DNA of 64,000 nucleotides from contig NZ_BDBI01000002.1 in assembly GCF_001612905.1 (NCBI RefSeq), positions 124,001 through 188,000 of the forward strand. The letters run 5' to 3'. A program made the position numbers and the translations under genes. The notes beneath the pieces are model-generated. The model did no database searches. It saw only the letters and a program-made list of their open reading frames with translations, and was not told the origin of the DNA. Position 1 is the stretch's first letter. Each line of letters begins with the position of its first letter. Shown here piece after piece: positions 52,894-62,756 of the stretch. The stretch comes from Nocardia ignorata NBRC 108230. GTDB lineage: Bacteria > Actinomycetota > Actinomycetes > Mycobacteriales > Mycobacteriaceae.

Positions 52894-52909
52894 GAACTAC
52901 TCTGTCGGC

Positions 52910-53731
52910 ATGGGTATTCGTGATGCTGTCAGCGCCGATGGAACGACGATCGTCTACCGGGTCACCGGCCCGGAGACGGGCAGGCCGCTGGTGCTGCTGC
53001 ACGGCTGGGCGGGCAACTTGCGCTGCTGGGGCGGCGCCGCCGACGACCTCGCGCAGCGCTACCGGGTGATCGCGGTCGACCTGCGCGGGCACGGCTACTC
53101 CGACGACCCCGGCGTGTACGACGACCCGAAGGCCTGGGCCGCCGACGTGGCCGCGGTGCTGGCCGCCGAGGGCATCGACTCCGGCGCCGTGTTGCTCGGC
53201 TGGTCCTACGGCGGCATCGTCGCCACCGACTACCTCGCCACCTACGGCACCGGCGCCGTCGCGGCCGCGATCTACACCGGTTCGCTGGCCCACATCGGCC
53301 CCGGTGTGCCGGGTGCGGCGACCGGGTCCGCGATGGACAAGGCGATCCCCGGTGTGTTCGAGGAGTCGGCCGGGCGGGCGGTGCGGGCGTTCGCGGTGTT
53401 CGGCAATGCGAACACCGGACCGGGTGAGGACAAGGGTGTCGACGCGCAGCGGCTGTTCGGCGGCAGTCTCGCCACCGCGCCCTCGGTGCGCAAGGCGCTG
53501 TTCTACCGCACCATCGACAACACCGAAACCCTTCGCGCCCTTGATATCCCGGTGCTGGTGCTGCACGGCACCGCGGATCCGGTTGTGCCCGCCGACAACG
53601 GGCGCTACATCGTCGACAACGTGCCGGGCGCGCGCGGTTCGTTCTGGGAGGACGCCCAGCACGGGCTGTTCATCGAGGATCGGGCCCGGTTCGTCGCCGA
53701 GGTGAGTGAGTTCGTCGACGCGCTGGACTGA
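52910..53731 (+). CDS. Alpha/beta hydrolase
   Basis: A 273-residue hydrolase of the haloperoxidase/epoxide-hydrolase-like group. It opens LVLLHGWAGNLRCWGG, has DLRGHGYSDDPG, the nucleophile elbow LLGWSYGGIVATDYLA, the acid in LHGTADPVVPADN and the histidine in EDAQHGLFIE. The serine elbow GWSYGG replaces the usual GHSMGG. The ATG at 52910 lies just beyond the dispersed repeat; the open frame across the repeat is not coding. Substrate unknown. Confidence 0.85.
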   Translation: MGIRDAVSADGTTIVYRVTGPETGRPLVLLHGWAGNLRCWGGAADDLAQRYRVIAVDLRGHGYSDDPGVYDDPKAWAADVAAVLAAEGIDSGAVLLGWSYGGIVATDYLATYGTGAVAAAIYTGSLAHIGPGVPGAATGSAMDKAIPGVFEESAGRAVRAFAVFGNANTGPGEDKGVDAQRLFGGSLATAPSVRKALFYRTIDNTETLRALDIPVLVLHGTADPVVPADNGRYIVDNVPGARGSFWEDAQHGLFIEDRARFVAEVSEFVDALD

Positions 53732-54028
53732 ATTGCGGCGTGGCGTCACGGGGCATTATCGGACTGTGCCCGGAACCAATCCGGAAGGTCGATTTTCAGG
53801 CTGTAATGGGGTTGATTCCGGCATAGTCGATGTCCGTCGTGAGCGCTTCACATCGAGTCACTCGTCCGCTGTTTCCGCAGCTAGAGCGCTGGTCGTCAAG
53901 TAGCATTGCACGGGCGTGATAAGCCCGTGATTGCGATCGTTCCGGTAGCGAACTATCCGCACAGTTGCACGGAAAATCTTCTGGGGATCGTCACAATGAT
54001 TTCCCGAAAGCGTGTGTAGCGTTCGGAT
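53732..54028. other. AT-richer intergenic region with a stem-loop
   Basis: A 297-nt gap between the hydrolase and mycolyltransferase genes, with no supportable gene. A 7-bp stem-loop (cacgggc gtgataa gcccgtg) lies at 53909-53929. The last 60 nt are A+T-richer and probably hold the mycolyltransferase promoter. Confidence 0.45.
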
Positions 54029-55072
54029 ATGTCGTTGAATCACGAATCAGGAACAGGATTCGGCGATCGGAGTTCGATGATGTCTTGTCGGGCGTTGGGG
54101 GTTCGGATCGTCCTCGCGGCGCTGGCCGCGATGCTCGCCACCGCAACGGCGGCGGGCCAGGGGATTTCCGAGCCGATCGAGCAGGCACGGATCGACGATC
54201 GGCGCGTGGAAGCCGATCAGACCATCGACATCGGCGTGTACTCACCCGCCATGGACAACGTCAACCGGGTGCGGGTGCTGCGCGCCGCCGACCCGTCGAA
54301 ACCCGCGCCGACGTTGTATCTGCTCAACGGCGTCGGTGGCGGCGCCGACGGCAACTGGCTCGACCGCACCGATGTGGTGTCGTTCTTCCGCGACAAACAG
54401 GTGAACGTGGTGATCCCGTTCGGGGGCGCGGGCAGCTATTTCGCCGACTGGCGCAGCGACGACCCGGTGCTGGGCAAGCAGCGCTGGGCGACCTTCCTCA
54501 CCAAGGAACTGCCGCCCCTGATCGACGCCGAATTCGGGGGCACCGGCGCCAACGCGATCGCCGGGCTCTCGATGGCAGGCACCTCGGTGTTCCAGCTCGC
54601 GCTCGCCGAACCCGGCCTCTACCGGGCGATCGGCTCCTACAGCGGGTGCGTGCGCACCAGCGACCTGCGCGGGCAGGCGATCGTGCGCACCGTCGTCGGC
54701 AGCCGGATGGGCAACGCGGCCAACATGTGGGGCCCGCCCACCGACCCGGCCTGGTCGGCCCACGACCCGTACCTGCACGCCGAATCCCTGCGCGGCACCG
54801 AGGTCTACATCTCCTCCGGCACCGGCCTTCCCGGCCCGTACGACAACCCGGCTGTCCAGCCGGACCCGCTGCAGCTCGCCTACCAGCTGGCCTTCGGGGC
54901 CACGCTCGAGGCGGTCACCCACCAGTGCACCCGTCAGCTGCGCGACCGGTTCCAGTCGCTCGGCATCCCGGCCACCGTCAACCTGCGGCCCACCGGCACT
55001 CACTCGTGGGGTTACTGGGAGGAGGATCTGCACACCTCGTGGCCGCAGTTCGAGTCCGCGCTCAACCGCTGA
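54029..55072 (+). CDS. Secreted mycolyltransferase / antigen-85-type esterase, second copy
   Basis: A 347-residue exported mycolyltransferase. The hydrophobic export signal is VRIVLAALAAMLATATAAG (residues ~25-43) after a longer charged start; an internal ATG at 54077 or 54080 could be the true start and would give a normal signal length. The nucleophile elbow IAGLSMAGTSVFQLAL places Ser181; the acid is likely in GATLEAVTHQCTRQL, and the histidine in PTGTHSWGYWEEDLHTSWP. It is related to but clearly diverged from the gene at 5164-6177. Confidence 0.88.
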   Translation: MSLNHESGTGFGDRSSMMSCRALGVRIVLAALAAMLATATAAGQGISEPIEQARIDDRRVEADQTIDIGVYSPAMDNVNRVRVLRAADPSKPAPTLYLLNGVGGGADGNWLDRTDVVSFFRDKQVNVVIPFGGAGSYFADWRSDDPVLGKQRWATFLTKELPPLIDAEFGGTGANAIAGLSMAGTSVFQLALAEPGLYRAIGSYSGCVRTSDLRGQAIVRTVVGSRMGNAANMWGPPTDPAWSAHDPYLHAESLRGTEVYISSGTGLPGPYDNPAVQPDPLQLAYQLAFGATLEAVTHQCTRQLRDRFQSLGIPATVNLRPTGTHSWGYWEEDLHTSWPQFESALNR

Positions 55073-55163
55073 ATGCGACGGCCGAAAAGCGCTGGCGTGT
55101 GCCGCCCGGATCGGGCACGCTCGATGACGATCGGTGCGTGAACTCACTCACCGCACGCCTGTG

Positions 55164-56576
55164 ATGGCCGTCACCGATCCCGGTAGGGATGTTATCGGTG
55201 GCGTCGCGGCGTGCACACTGGAAGGTGTGAGTCAGCGACGTCTTGAACTTCGGCCCCGCCGCATCGCGGTGCTGTCGGTGCATACCTCCCCGCTGGCCCA
55301 ACCCGGCACCGGTGACGCCGGGGGCATGAACGTCTATGTGTTGCAGACCGCGCTCGAACTGGCCGCCAGGGGCACCGAGGTGGAAATTTTCACCCGGGCC
55401 ACCTCATCGGACCTGCCGCCGGTAGCCGAGGCCGCACCCGGTGTGCTCGTGCGCCACGTCGTCGCCGGACCGTTCGAAGGGCTCGACAAGCACGAACTGC
55501 CCACCCAGCTGTGCCCCTTCACCGCCGAGGTGCTGCGCCAGGAGGCTCGGCACCTGCCCGGCCACTACGACCTCGTGCACTCGCACTACTGGCTCTCCGG
55601 TCAGGTCGGCTGGCTCGCCCGCGACCGCTGGCGGGTGCCGCTGGTACACACCGCGCACACGCTGGCCGCGGTGAAGAACCTCGCGCTCGCCGAGGGCGAC
55701 ACCCCCGAACCCGAGACGCGGGTGATCGGGGAGAAGCAGGTGATCGCCGAGGCCGACCGGCTGGTCGCCAATACCGCCGACGAAGCCGGTCAGCTGGTGG
55801 ACCTCTACGGCGCCGACCGCGACCGCATCGATGTGGTCCCCCCGGGCGCCGACCTGGGCCGCTACCGGCCCGGCGACAAACTCGCCGCCCGCGCCGAACT
55901 CGGATTGCGCGCCGATGAGCAGGTCGTCGCGTTCGTCGGCCGGATCCAGCCGCTCAAGGCCCCCGATGTGCTGGTCCGCGCGGCCGCCGAGCTGCTGGCC
56001 CGCGACCCGCGCCGCGCGCTGCGCGTACTGATCGTCGGCGGACCCTCCGGCACCGGCCTGGCCCGCCCCGACGCCCTGATCGACCTGGCCGCCGACCTCG
56101 GCATCGCCGAGCAGGTCACCTTCCTGCCGCCGCAGCCCGCCGACCGCCTCGTGCAGGTGTACCGCGCGGCCGACGTGGTCGCCGTCCCCAGCTACAACGA
56201 GTCGTTCGGTCTGGTCGCCATCGAGGCGCAGGCCAGCGGCACGCCCGTGCTCGCCGCCGACGTGGGCGGCCTGGGAACCGCTGTGCGGCACGGTGAATCG
56301 GGTCTGCTCGTGCCGAGCCACCGCACCGGCGACTGGGCCGACGCCCTGGCCGCCCTGCTCGACGACCCCGATCGCCTGCGCCGCATGGGCGCCACGGCGG
56401 TCGAGCACGCGAGCCGGTTCTCCTGGGCGCACACTGCCGAAGGACTGCTCGACAGTTACGCCGCCGCGATCTCGGGTATGCGCGTGGAACGCAACCCGAT
56501 CGCCCTGCGCGCGGGTGAGACAAGCCAAGCCAGATCGCGGGCGCTGTGGCGGCGCCGGACAGGAGTACTCAGGTGA
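55164..56576 (+). CDS. mshA: D-inositol-3-phosphate glycosyltransferase (mycothiol synthesis)
   Basis: First step of mycothiol synthesis: transfers GlcNAc from UDP-GlcNAc to inositol 3-phosphate. This GT4-type enzyme has [75 protein letters not shown] and the nucleotide-binding EX7E-like stretch [20 protein letters not shown]. The start is uncertain: ATG 55164 (470 residues) or GTG 55227 (449 residues), with the conserved part beginning at [11 protein letters not shown]. Presence marks an actinobacterium. It overlaps the YbjN gene by 4 nt, as in mycobacteria. Confidence 0.93.
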   Translation: MAVTDPGRDVIGGVAACTLEGVSQRRLELRPRRIAVLSVHTSPLAQPGTGDAGGMNVYVLQTALELAARGTEVEIFTRATSSDLPPVAEAAPGVLVRHVVAGPFEGLDKHELPTQLCPFTAEVLRQEARHLPGHYDLVHSHYWLSGQVGWLARDRWRVPLVHTAHTLAAVKNLALAEGDTPEPETRVIGEKQVIAEADRLVANTADEAGQLVDLYGADRDRIDVVPPGADLGRYRPGDKLAARAELGLRADEQVVAFVGRIQPLKAPDVLVRAAAELLARDPRRALRVLIVGGPSGTGLARPDALIDLAADLGIAEQVTFLPPQPADRLVQVYRAADVVAVPSYNESFGLVAIEAQASGTPVLAADVGGLGTAVRHGESGLLVPSHRTGDWADALAALLDDPDRLRRMGATAVEHASRFSWAHTAEGLLDSYAAAISGMRVERNPIALRAGETSQARSRALWRRRTGVLR

Positions 56577-57067
56577 GCGCCGTATCGCAGGTGATCGACG
56601 AGACGCTGCGCGACCGGGAGATCGAATACACCCGCCACGGTGACGACACCTTCATCGTGGTGCTGCCCGGCGAGCGCAAGCTCAAGACCACCGTGATGCT
56701 CACCGTCGGCAAGCACGGTGTGCGGATCGAATCGTTCGTCTGCCGCAAACCCGACGAGAACTTCGAAGGCGTCTACAAGTACCTGCTGCGCCGCAACCGC
56801 CGTCTCTACGGCGTGGCCTACACCCTCGACAATGTGGGCGACATCTACCTGGTCGGTCGCATGTCGACCGAGTCGGTGACCGCGGACGAACTCGACCGCG
56901 TCTTCGGTCAGGTCCTCGAGGCCGTCGACACCGACTTCAACATGCTGCTAGAGCTGGGCTTCGCGGAATCCATTCGCAAGGAATGGAAGTGGCGCGTCTC
57001 GCGCGGGGAATCGCTGAAGAACCTGCGCGCCTTCGAACATCTCATCGACGAGGCCGACAAGGTATGA
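56573..57067 (+). CDS. YbjN domain protein (Rv0487-like)
   Basis: A 164-residue protein with the YbjN/type III chaperone-like fold: [40 protein letters not shown], and [18 protein letters not shown] with a final [17 protein letters not shown]. The GTG at 56573 overlaps the mshA stop, and this pairing is conserved in mycobacteria. A role in the stress response or in mycothiol metabolism is possible from context only. Confidence 0.85.
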   Translation: MSAVSQVIDETLRDREIEYTRHGDDTFIVVLPGERKLKTTVMLTVGKHGVRIESFVCRKPDENFEGVYKYLLRRNRRLYGVAYTLDNVGDIYLVGRMSTESVTADELDRVFGQVLEAVDTDFNMLLELGFAESIRKEWKWRVSRGESLKNLRAFEHLIDEADKV

Positions 57068-57069
57068 GA

Positions 57070-57100
57070 AACGCGGGTGCCGTTGTGCGGCACCCGCGTT
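57070..57100. terminator. Bidirectional terminator after ybjN-like gene
   Basis: Perfect 13-bp stem (aacgcgggtgccg / cggcacccgcgtt) with a 5-nt loop, in the 40-nt gap between convergent genes. Confidence 0.85.
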
Positions 57101-57107
57101 CGGGTTC

Positions 57108-58283
57108 TCAGCAGGTGGTCGGCACCGGTTCGTCACGGAAGCGGGACTCCACGTAGCTCCACGCGTCGACGAAACCGGCCACGGCCGCGGTCATGTGCTC
57201 GGCGATGTCGTAGGTCGCCAGCTTCACGGGCGCGCCCGCACCGCACCAGTGCGACACGGTTTCGGCCACCGGGCCGTACGGGGTGAGGGTGTCGTAGCGG
57301 CCCTGCCAGATGTAGGTCGGCGCGGTCGGCGCACCCTCGTAGTGCACGATGCTGTTCTCGCGCAGCACACCACGCGCCACCTGGCTCGACAGCAGTTCCT
57401 TCGACGCGGCCATCTGCTCGGCGTTGCGGAAGATGCCGTGGAAGAGCAGGAAGCGACGGCAGGCGTCCTTGGTGAACTCGCGGAACCAGAGGCCGGTCTC
57501 GTTGAGCTGATCCGACACCGGCACCCGATCCGGGTACTCGCGCTCGATGCCCATGGCGGCCGCGAAGGCCAAGCCGAAGCCGGGGTGCGGTGCGAAACCG
57601 AGGGCGTCGGCCATCAGTTCGAGGTCGCTCGGGATACCGCCGGCGACCACCGCGGCCAGCTTCAGCTCGGGCGCGTACTCCGGCTGCAAGGCACCGGCCC
57701 ACGCGGTGGCCATACCGCCACCGGAGTACCCGGCCAGCGCCACCGGCGAGCCGCCGAGGCCCAGTTCGGTGACCTTCTGCACCGCACGCACGCTGTCGAG
57801 GGTCACCATGCCGCTCATCCGTGCCGCACCGTAGGCGACGGTCGGGCCGAGGTAGTCGGGCACCGAAACCGCCCAGCCGCGACCGATCGGCAGCATCGCG
57901 CCCGGTGCGTCCTGCAGCTCACCGTTGAACAGCGACTTCGACGGGTTGCACCGGGTGCCGATGGAGTTGATCAGCGCCTGGTAGGAGACCAGCGGCGGGC
58001 TCTTCACCCCGATCGGCATGAAGACCGTGGTGACGCCCATGATCGCGTTGCCCGCCGAGTTGGTGGAGCGGAACGCGACCTGCCAGCCCTCGGTGCCGGG
58101 GTAGAGCATCGTGTCGATGCGGCGAGTGCGGACCACGTCGCCGGGAGCCAGCTCGGCGATGTCGGCCGGTGCGGTGAAGAACGGGTCAGGATCGGGCGTC
58201 GGATACAGCGGGTTCGCAGCCGCGGGAGCGGCGAGGAGGCCTACCGAGAGCAGGCTCAACACCAGTACTACTAATTTCGACAC
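57108..58283 (-). CDS. Secreted lipase (LIP family), second copy
   Basis: A 391-residue exported lipase. The signal peptide is SKLVVLVLSLLSVGLLAAP ending AAAN, followed by the typical DPFFTAPADIAELAPGDVVR. The nucleophile elbow is ALAGYSGGGMATAWAG, the acidic/histidine pair in GRYDTLTPYGPV and YDIAEHMTAAV. It belongs to PF03583 like the gene at 21928-23061 but is only distantly similar. A GTG start at 58283 is used. It diverges from the ROK kinase gene. Confidence 0.88.
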   Translation of the reverse strand: MSKLVVLVLSLLSVGLLAAPAAANPLYPTPDPDPFFTAPADIAELAPGDVVRTRRIDTMLYPGTEGWQVAFRSTNSAGNAIMGVTTVFMPIGVKSPPLVSYQALINSIGTRCNPSKSLFNGELQDAPGAMLPIGRGWAVSVPDYLGPTVAYGAARMSGMVTLDSVRAVQKVTELGLGGSPVALAGYSGGGMATAWAGALQPEYAPELKLAAVVAGGIPSDLELMADALGFAPHPGFGLAFAAAMGIEREYPDRVPVSDQLNETGLWFREFTKDACRRFLLFHGIFRNAEQMAASKELLSSQVARGVLRENSIVHYEGAPTAPTYIWQGRYDTLTPYGPVAETVSHWCGAGAPVKLATYDIAEHMTAAVAGFVDAWSYVESRFRDEPVPTTC

Positions 58284-58472
58284 AACTTTCCTTCATCATC
58301 AGTAACGCAGCCCAACGGAATCACCCGACCCGGACGAAGTATCCAACGAAAACCGGCGGTGTGGAGCAACCATTAGTCAAAGTGTCCACCGCCACATTTT
58401 TGTGAGCGTTCACATCGCCGGCCGGGTCGTGGCTGATCAACCCCGTGTGGGCCGAACAGACAGGAGTGGGCG

Positions 58473-59378
58473 ATGGTTGTCCTCGCGCTCGACATCGGAG
58501 CGACGAAATTCGCTGTAGGAGTGGTTGATCCGGACTACACGGTGCATTCGGTGCGGCGCGCGGCCGTGGCCGTCGACGATCCGTGGGCGGTGTGTCGGGA
58601 GTTACTGCTCGCTGTGGCGGGGGACAACGAGGTTCGCGCGGTCGGCATCGGGTCGGCCGGGCCCGTCGACGTGCCCGCCGGGGTGACGCGACCGCTGAAC
58701 TTTCCCCGGTGGCGCGACGGGTTCCCCATCGTCGATCGGGTGCGCTCGGTGTTCTCCGGTGCGGCGGTGCGGTTCGCGATCGACGGCGCGTGCCTCGTGC
58801 TCGCCGAACACCGGGTCGGCGGGTTGCGTGGGCTCGACAACGGGTTGGCGTTGACGGTGTCTTCGGGGGTCGGCGGCGGGGTGCTCGCCGACGGGCGGGT
58901 GCTGCGGGGGCGAACCGGCAATGCGGGGCACATCGGTCACATCATCGTGCCCGGTGATGAAACGCCCTGTGCCTGTGGTGGTTTCGGTTGCGTTGAAGCG
59001 GTTGCCGGTGGGATGTCGACCGTGCGCTGGGCGCGGTCGCAGGGCTGGACCGGTGCGACGGGGATCGAACTCGCGCAGGCCGCCCGCGACGGCGAGCCCG
59101 TTGCCGTCGCCGCGATGGCACGGGCCGGGACCGCTCTCGGTCGGGCCGTCTGTTCGGCCGCGGCCCTGCTCGACGTGGACCGCGTGGTGATCGGTGGCGG
59201 CTTCGCCGACTCCGGCGAACCGCTGTGGGGACCGTTGCGCGACGCTGTCGACCGGCACGCCGGGCTCGAATTCATCGACGCTCTTCACGTTTCACTCTCC
59301 ACCCTGCCCGAGGGCGCCACCCTGGTCGGTGCGGGCGTGCTCGCCATCGACGAGGTGGCGTGGGCCGGGCGCGGGTGA
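58473..59378 (+). CDS. ROK family sugar kinase
   Basis: A 301-residue kinase, probably for glucose, N-acetylglucosamine or N-acetylmannosamine. The phosphate-binding start is [16 protein letters not shown]; later come [13 protein letters not shown], the [20 protein letters not shown] activation region, [10 protein letters not shown] and the zinc-binding [15 protein letters not shown]. The ATG lies after a gagtgggcg site. It ends 17 nt before gpmA, a glycolytic partner. Confidence 0.88.
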   Translation: MVVLALDIGATKFAVGVVDPDYTVHSVRRAAVAVDDPWAVCRELLLAVAGDNEVRAVGIGSAGPVDVPAGVTRPLNFPRWRDGFPIVDRVRSVFSGAAVRFAIDGACLVLAEHRVGGLRGLDNGLALTVSSGVGGGVLADGRVLRGRTGNAGHIGHIIVPGDETPCACGGFGCVEAVAGGMSTVRWARSQGWTGATGIELAQAARDGEPVAVAAMARAGTALGRAVCSAAALLDVDRVVIGGGFADSGEPLWGPLRDAVDRHAGLEFIDALHVSLSTLPEGATLVGAGVLAIDEVAWAGRG

Positions 59379-59395
59379 AATGCCAGAATGACCTC

Positions 59396-60133
59396 ATGAC
59401 CTACACCCTCGTGCTGCTGCGCCACGGCGAGAGCGAATGGAATGCCCTCAACTTGTTCACCGGCTGGGTGGATGTGCACCTGACCGACAAGGGCATCGCC
59501 GAGGGCAAGCGGGCAGGCGAGCTGCTCGCCGAGCACGACGTGCTGCCCGACATCGTCTACACCTCGCTGCTGCGCCGCGCGATCAGCACCGCCAACAACG
59601 CGCTCGACGCGGCCGATCGCCTCTGGATCCCCGTCATCCGCGACTGGCGCCTCAACGAACGCCACTACGGCGACCTGCAGGGCAAGAACAAGGAGCAGGT
59701 CCGCGAACAGTACGGCCAGGACCAGTTCATGCTGTGGCGGCGCAGCTACGACACCCCGCCCCCGCCCATCGCCGACGACAACGAGTACAGCCAGGAAGGC
59801 GACCCCCGCTACGCGGGCATCGAGGTCCCCAAGACCGAATGCCTCAAAGACGTTGTCGCCCGCATGATCCCGTACTGGGAGAACACCATCTCCAAGGAAC
59901 TGCTCACCGGCAAAACCGTCCTGGTGGCAGCCCACGGCAACTCCCTGCGCGCCCTGGTGAAGCACCTCGACGGCATCTCCGACGAGGACATCTCCGGCCT
60001 CAACATCCCCACCGGCATCCCCCTGCGCTACGAACTCGACGAAAACCTGCGCCCGGTCAAGCCGGCCGAATACCTCGACCCCGAGGCCGCCGCCGCCGGC
60101 GCCGCCGCCGTGGCCAACCAGGGCGGGAAGTAG
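59396..60133 (+). CDS. gpmA: 2,3-bisphosphoglycerate-dependent phosphoglycerate mutase
   Basis: Interconverts 3- and 2-phosphoglycerate in glycolysis. The 245-residue enzyme has the phosphohistidine motif [50 protein letters not shown], and the second histidine in [18 protein letters not shown]. The ATG at 59396 fits the family length and start [11 protein letters not shown]. The order mshA..gpmA agrees with mycobacteria. A weak hairpin (60152-60174) follows. Confidence 0.95.
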   Translation: MTYTLVLLRHGESEWNALNLFTGWVDVHLTDKGIAEGKRAGELLAEHDVLPDIVYTSLLRRAISTANNALDAADRLWIPVIRDWRLNERHYGDLQGKNKEQVREQYGQDQFMLWRRSYDTPPPPIADDNEYSQEGDPRYAGIEVPKTECLKDVVARMIPYWENTISKELLTGKTVLVAAHGNSLRALVKHLDGISDEDISGLNIPTGIPLRYELDENLRPVKPAEYLDPEAAAAGAAAVANQGGK

Positions 60134-60345
60134 TCGTTCGACGAAGTCGGCCCCGCATCGATGTCCGGTGCGGGTCGCTGTCGTACTCGATCACATCGCC
60201 GCAGTCTTAGTCTCGTCGCGGAATAGTGCCCAATGGTTGCTCCGCGATCAGCCCTTGCCTGCCCGTTGCCTGACCCTTTGGCCTCAGTTAGCCTACAAAG
60301 CAACAGGGGGGATTCCCTGCGCGCGTTGATCGGGGGAGGACATCG

Positions 60346-60666
60346 ATGTCGAATCAGCTCCACGTCGAGCCATGGCGGCTCCGTGACGCAGCATCGAAGA
60401 TCGCGACCAAGGCCCAGGTGATCCGAGACAAGGTCACTGCCCTCGATAATACTGTCGGCAAGGAACTGCTGGCCGATGGCTGGATGGGACAGGCCGCGTC
60501 CGCCTACGACGAAAGCTGGGTCGAGTGGAAGGCTGGCGCTGACGCGATCGTCGCCGCGCTGGAGGAGTCGAGCTCGAAGCTCGTGTACGCCGCCAACCAG
60601 TACGAGATGCAGGACGCTGCGTCGTCCGCCGCTATCGACCGCGCAGGAACGACGCTCAACCTATGA
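60346..60666 (+). CDS. WXG100 family protein (ESAT-6-like), first of pair
   Basis: A 106-residue helical-hairpin protein exported through a type VII secretion system. The turn motif is GWMGQAASAYDESW (WxG), and the helices on each side carry the usual heptad pattern. The upstream sequence is A+T-richer than average. It overlaps the second WXG100 gene by 4 nt (ATGA), so the two are probably made as a heterodimer. It starts a five-gene cassette with a large effector. Confidence 0.88.
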   Translation: MSNQLHVEPWRLRDAASKIATKAQVIRDKVTALDNTVGKELLADGWMGQAASAYDESWVEWKAGADAIVAALEESSSKLVYAANQYEMQDAASSAAIDRAGTTLNL

Positions 60667-60962
60667 GCCAGGACGACAACAGCTATCGCGTCAACCTGCA
60701 ACAGCTCGATGACGCGATCACGGCGATGGCCACCTTCGGGTCCGAGGTCGACGCGCACTTGAGCGAGGTGGATACACTCGTCGCTGCCCTGCACCTGGAC
60801 TGGTCGAGCTCGGCCGCCGAGGCACAGCGTGCGGCCCATGACAAATGGATGGCTGGAGCTGGCGAGATGCGCGAGAACCTCGATGAGCTGCGCGAAGTTG
60901 CCAAACGTGCCCATACCAGCTATACCACCGCCACGCAGACAAATCGCGAGATGTGGCCGTGA
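60663..60962 (+). CDS. WXG100 family protein, second of pair
   Basis: A 99-residue partner of the preceding gene. The turn is LHLDWSSSAAEAQRAAHDKW, with S in place of the glycine of WxG, as often seen in one member of such pairs. The C-terminal helix ends SYTTATQTNREMW. The start overlaps the first gene, and its stop overlaps the effector start (GTGA). Confidence 0.85.
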   Translation: MSQDDNSYRVNLQQLDDAITAMATFGSEVDAHLSEVDTLVAALHLDWSSSAAEAQRAAHDKWMAGAGEMRENLDELREVAKRAHTSYTTATQTNREMWP

Positions 60963-62269
60963 GTCCGACACCGGCCTTTCCCTGCATTATCTTCCGCTCC
61001 ACCGACTATGGATCGGCGCGTGATGGTCTCGCGACCATCAGCGGCGAGGTGGGAACGGTGCACACCTCGTTGCTCACGACACTGGCTGGATACGGTGGGA
61101 TGGCCGGCACCGACAAGGCGGGCTCGGACTGGGGCAAAAAGTACGATGAAGCCGTGTCGGCCGCGCTCGACGCGTCATCCAAGCTGACCACCACCTGTGG
61201 GCGAATCGGCAACCTCATCGCCGCCGGCGCACACAATCACGAAGTAGCCGACGCGAACGCCAAGGGCGTACAACCTCCGGCAGCCCCCGCGCCGATTGCC
61301 GAGCCCTGCCACACGAGCATCGTGCCAACTTCGGTCGGCGGCACCTCCGATGAACCGTTCGGATGGTGGTTGATCAAGGAAGTCGCCGGTCTGGTTTGGC
61401 CGAATGGACACCAAGACCAGTTGCGGGCCGCCAAAGGAGTCTGGTATGCGGCGGCTGACTCGCTCGATACCGCGACTGCCGGGTTCCCGACGGCTGTCGG
61501 CTTGCTGAACAATCAGCAGTCCGATGAGATTCCGGCAACCGTCGCAAAATGCTCTACCACATCGAACGATTCCGTCGAAATACAAGCCGCCTATCGACAG
61601 ATCGGCGACGCGTGCGACGAATACGCTCAGCATCTCGACCAAGCGCACAGTGAGATACGCACCGAAGTGCGCGACATGCTGATCGAATGTGCAGCATGGG
61701 AGGTAGGGTTTGCGATCCTCATTCCGTTCACCGGCACTCTCTCTGAGTGGGTTGGCAACTCGGCGCTTGTCGCTCGAATCGCGGTGTATGGCACGCGGAT
61801 CGCGAAGATCATCGAACGTCTGGGGCTCAAGGCGATCGAAATCGCAAGTCGCATCGGCACCACGGTGGTCACCAAGATCTCATCTCTTGGAACCAAACTT
61901 GCCGAGTGGCTACGCAACGCCGCCACGCGGTTCGCTCGTTCCGAGCCGGGCAAACCGGGCGGACTCGGACCAAAGCCCCCAGCCGTCAAACCAACCGTGT
62001 CAGACACGAAACTACAGAACATCCTCAACGACCTGTACAAGGGTGCCAACAACGCGAACCGAACAGGTGACGGCACCACCGCCGACGCGGTACGCAATGA
62101 GTATCTAACATTGGAGCCTACTGAGGGCAAATGGCATCTGACCAAAGCGATGGAATCTCAGCGAGGCCTCGCGAAGTGGCTGATGGACAAGTCCAACGCC
62201 AATTCGCCCGATAGAGCTGTGGCGATCCGCGAAATGCAGAATCTCATGGATGCGCTCGCAGGAAAGTAG
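60959..62269 (+). CDS. Type VII-secreted polymorphic toxin-like effector
   Basis: A 436-residue protein. Residues ~12-100 form a WXG100-like helical domain (RSTDYGSARDGLATISGEVG); ~125-235 a second helical region; ~240-265 a hydrophobic segment (LIECAAWEVGFAILIPFTGT). A proline-rich linker SEPGKPGGLGPKPPAVKP precedes a compact C-terminal module (~348-436) with LQNILNDLYKGANNANRTGD, GTTADAVRNEYLTLE, GKWHLTKAMESQRGL and SPDRAVAIREMQNLMDAL. That layout and module resemble the toxin ends of Rhs, CDI and LXG/WXG polymorphic toxins. Base composition is lower in GC than the flanks. Activity is not assigned. Confidence 0.75.
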   Translation: MSPTPAFPCIIFRSTDYGSARDGLATISGEVGTVHTSLLTTLAGYGGMAGTDKAGSDWGKKYDEAVSAALDASSKLTTTCGRIGNLIAAGAHNHEVADANAKGVQPPAAPAPIAEPCHTSIVPTSVGGTSDEPFGWWLIKEVAGLVWPNGHQDQLRAAKGVWYAAADSLDTATAGFPTAVGLLNNQQSDEIPATVAKCSTTSNDSVEIQAAYRQIGDACDEYAQHLDQAHSEIRTEVRDMLIECAAWEVGFAILIPFTGTLSEWVGNSALVARIAVYGTRIAKIIERLGLKAIEIASRIGTTVVTKISSLGTKLAEWLRNAATRFARSEPGKPGGLGPKPPAVKPTVSDTKLQNILNDLYKGANNANRTGDGTTADAVRNEYLTLEPTEGKWHLTKAMESQRGLAKWLMDKSNANSPDRAVAIREMQNLMDALAGK

Positions 62270-62282
62270 GAGGGCAGCACGA

Positions 62283-62756
62283 GTGACCGAGGAAAACGAC
62301 AAGATTCTCGAGCAGATCCAGGAATGGGCCCGAGCGCTCGCGCCTGAACAGGCTCGATTCATCAGCGAACTGGCTCGCTTCCACCCGGATATCCAACAGC
62401 TAGTAGTACAGCACTATGCGGATTTTGACGAACTCCTACCCACATTGCTGATGGGCGATGTTTCCCGCTGGATCACCGAGGCGGTCGCGAGCAACCGATT
62501 GACCCCAGAACAATTGAATGCGTTCTTCGCGTATTTGGAGAGCGAGTGGGGTGATGGACAAAACCCGGTATCGGACCTTCTCGCGGTGTCGTTCGTCGAG
62601 AATATCTACGATGAGCCTGCGGTTGTCGCGTTCCTCGGACCCCGACTGGACCGGTACCGGCGGCAGTATGTCGGCCTGGAGGCGGTCCAACCGTCCGATG
62701 TTCGTCCTGCACCACCCGCACTGCTGAATCTGTTGAAGAGGTTTCGCCGTTCATGA
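62283..62756 (+). CDS. Candidate immunity protein for the effector
   Basis: A 157-residue soluble helical protein. It contains DELLPTLLMGDVSRWITEAV, YLESEWGDGQNPVSDLLAVS and FVENIYDEPAV, the pattern I associate with the DUF7674-type small proteins found beside toxins. It starts 13 nt after the effector with aggagg at correct spacing and overlaps the next gene by 4 nt. The immunity role follows from size, solubility and position; it is inference. Confidence 0.65.
   Translation: MTEENDKILEQIQEWARALAPEQARFISELARFHPDIQQLVVQHYADFDELLPTLLMGDVSRWITEAVASNRLTPEQLNAFFAYLESEWGDGQNPVSDLLAVSFVENIYDEPAVVAFLGPRLDRYRRQYVGLEAVQPSDVRPAPPALLNLLKRFRRS

Noticed and set aside
52796..52909. N-terminal extension of the alpha/beta hydrolase across the dispersed repeat
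   Set aside because: The extended frame is only the translation of the repeat; the family sequence begins at the ATG at 52910.
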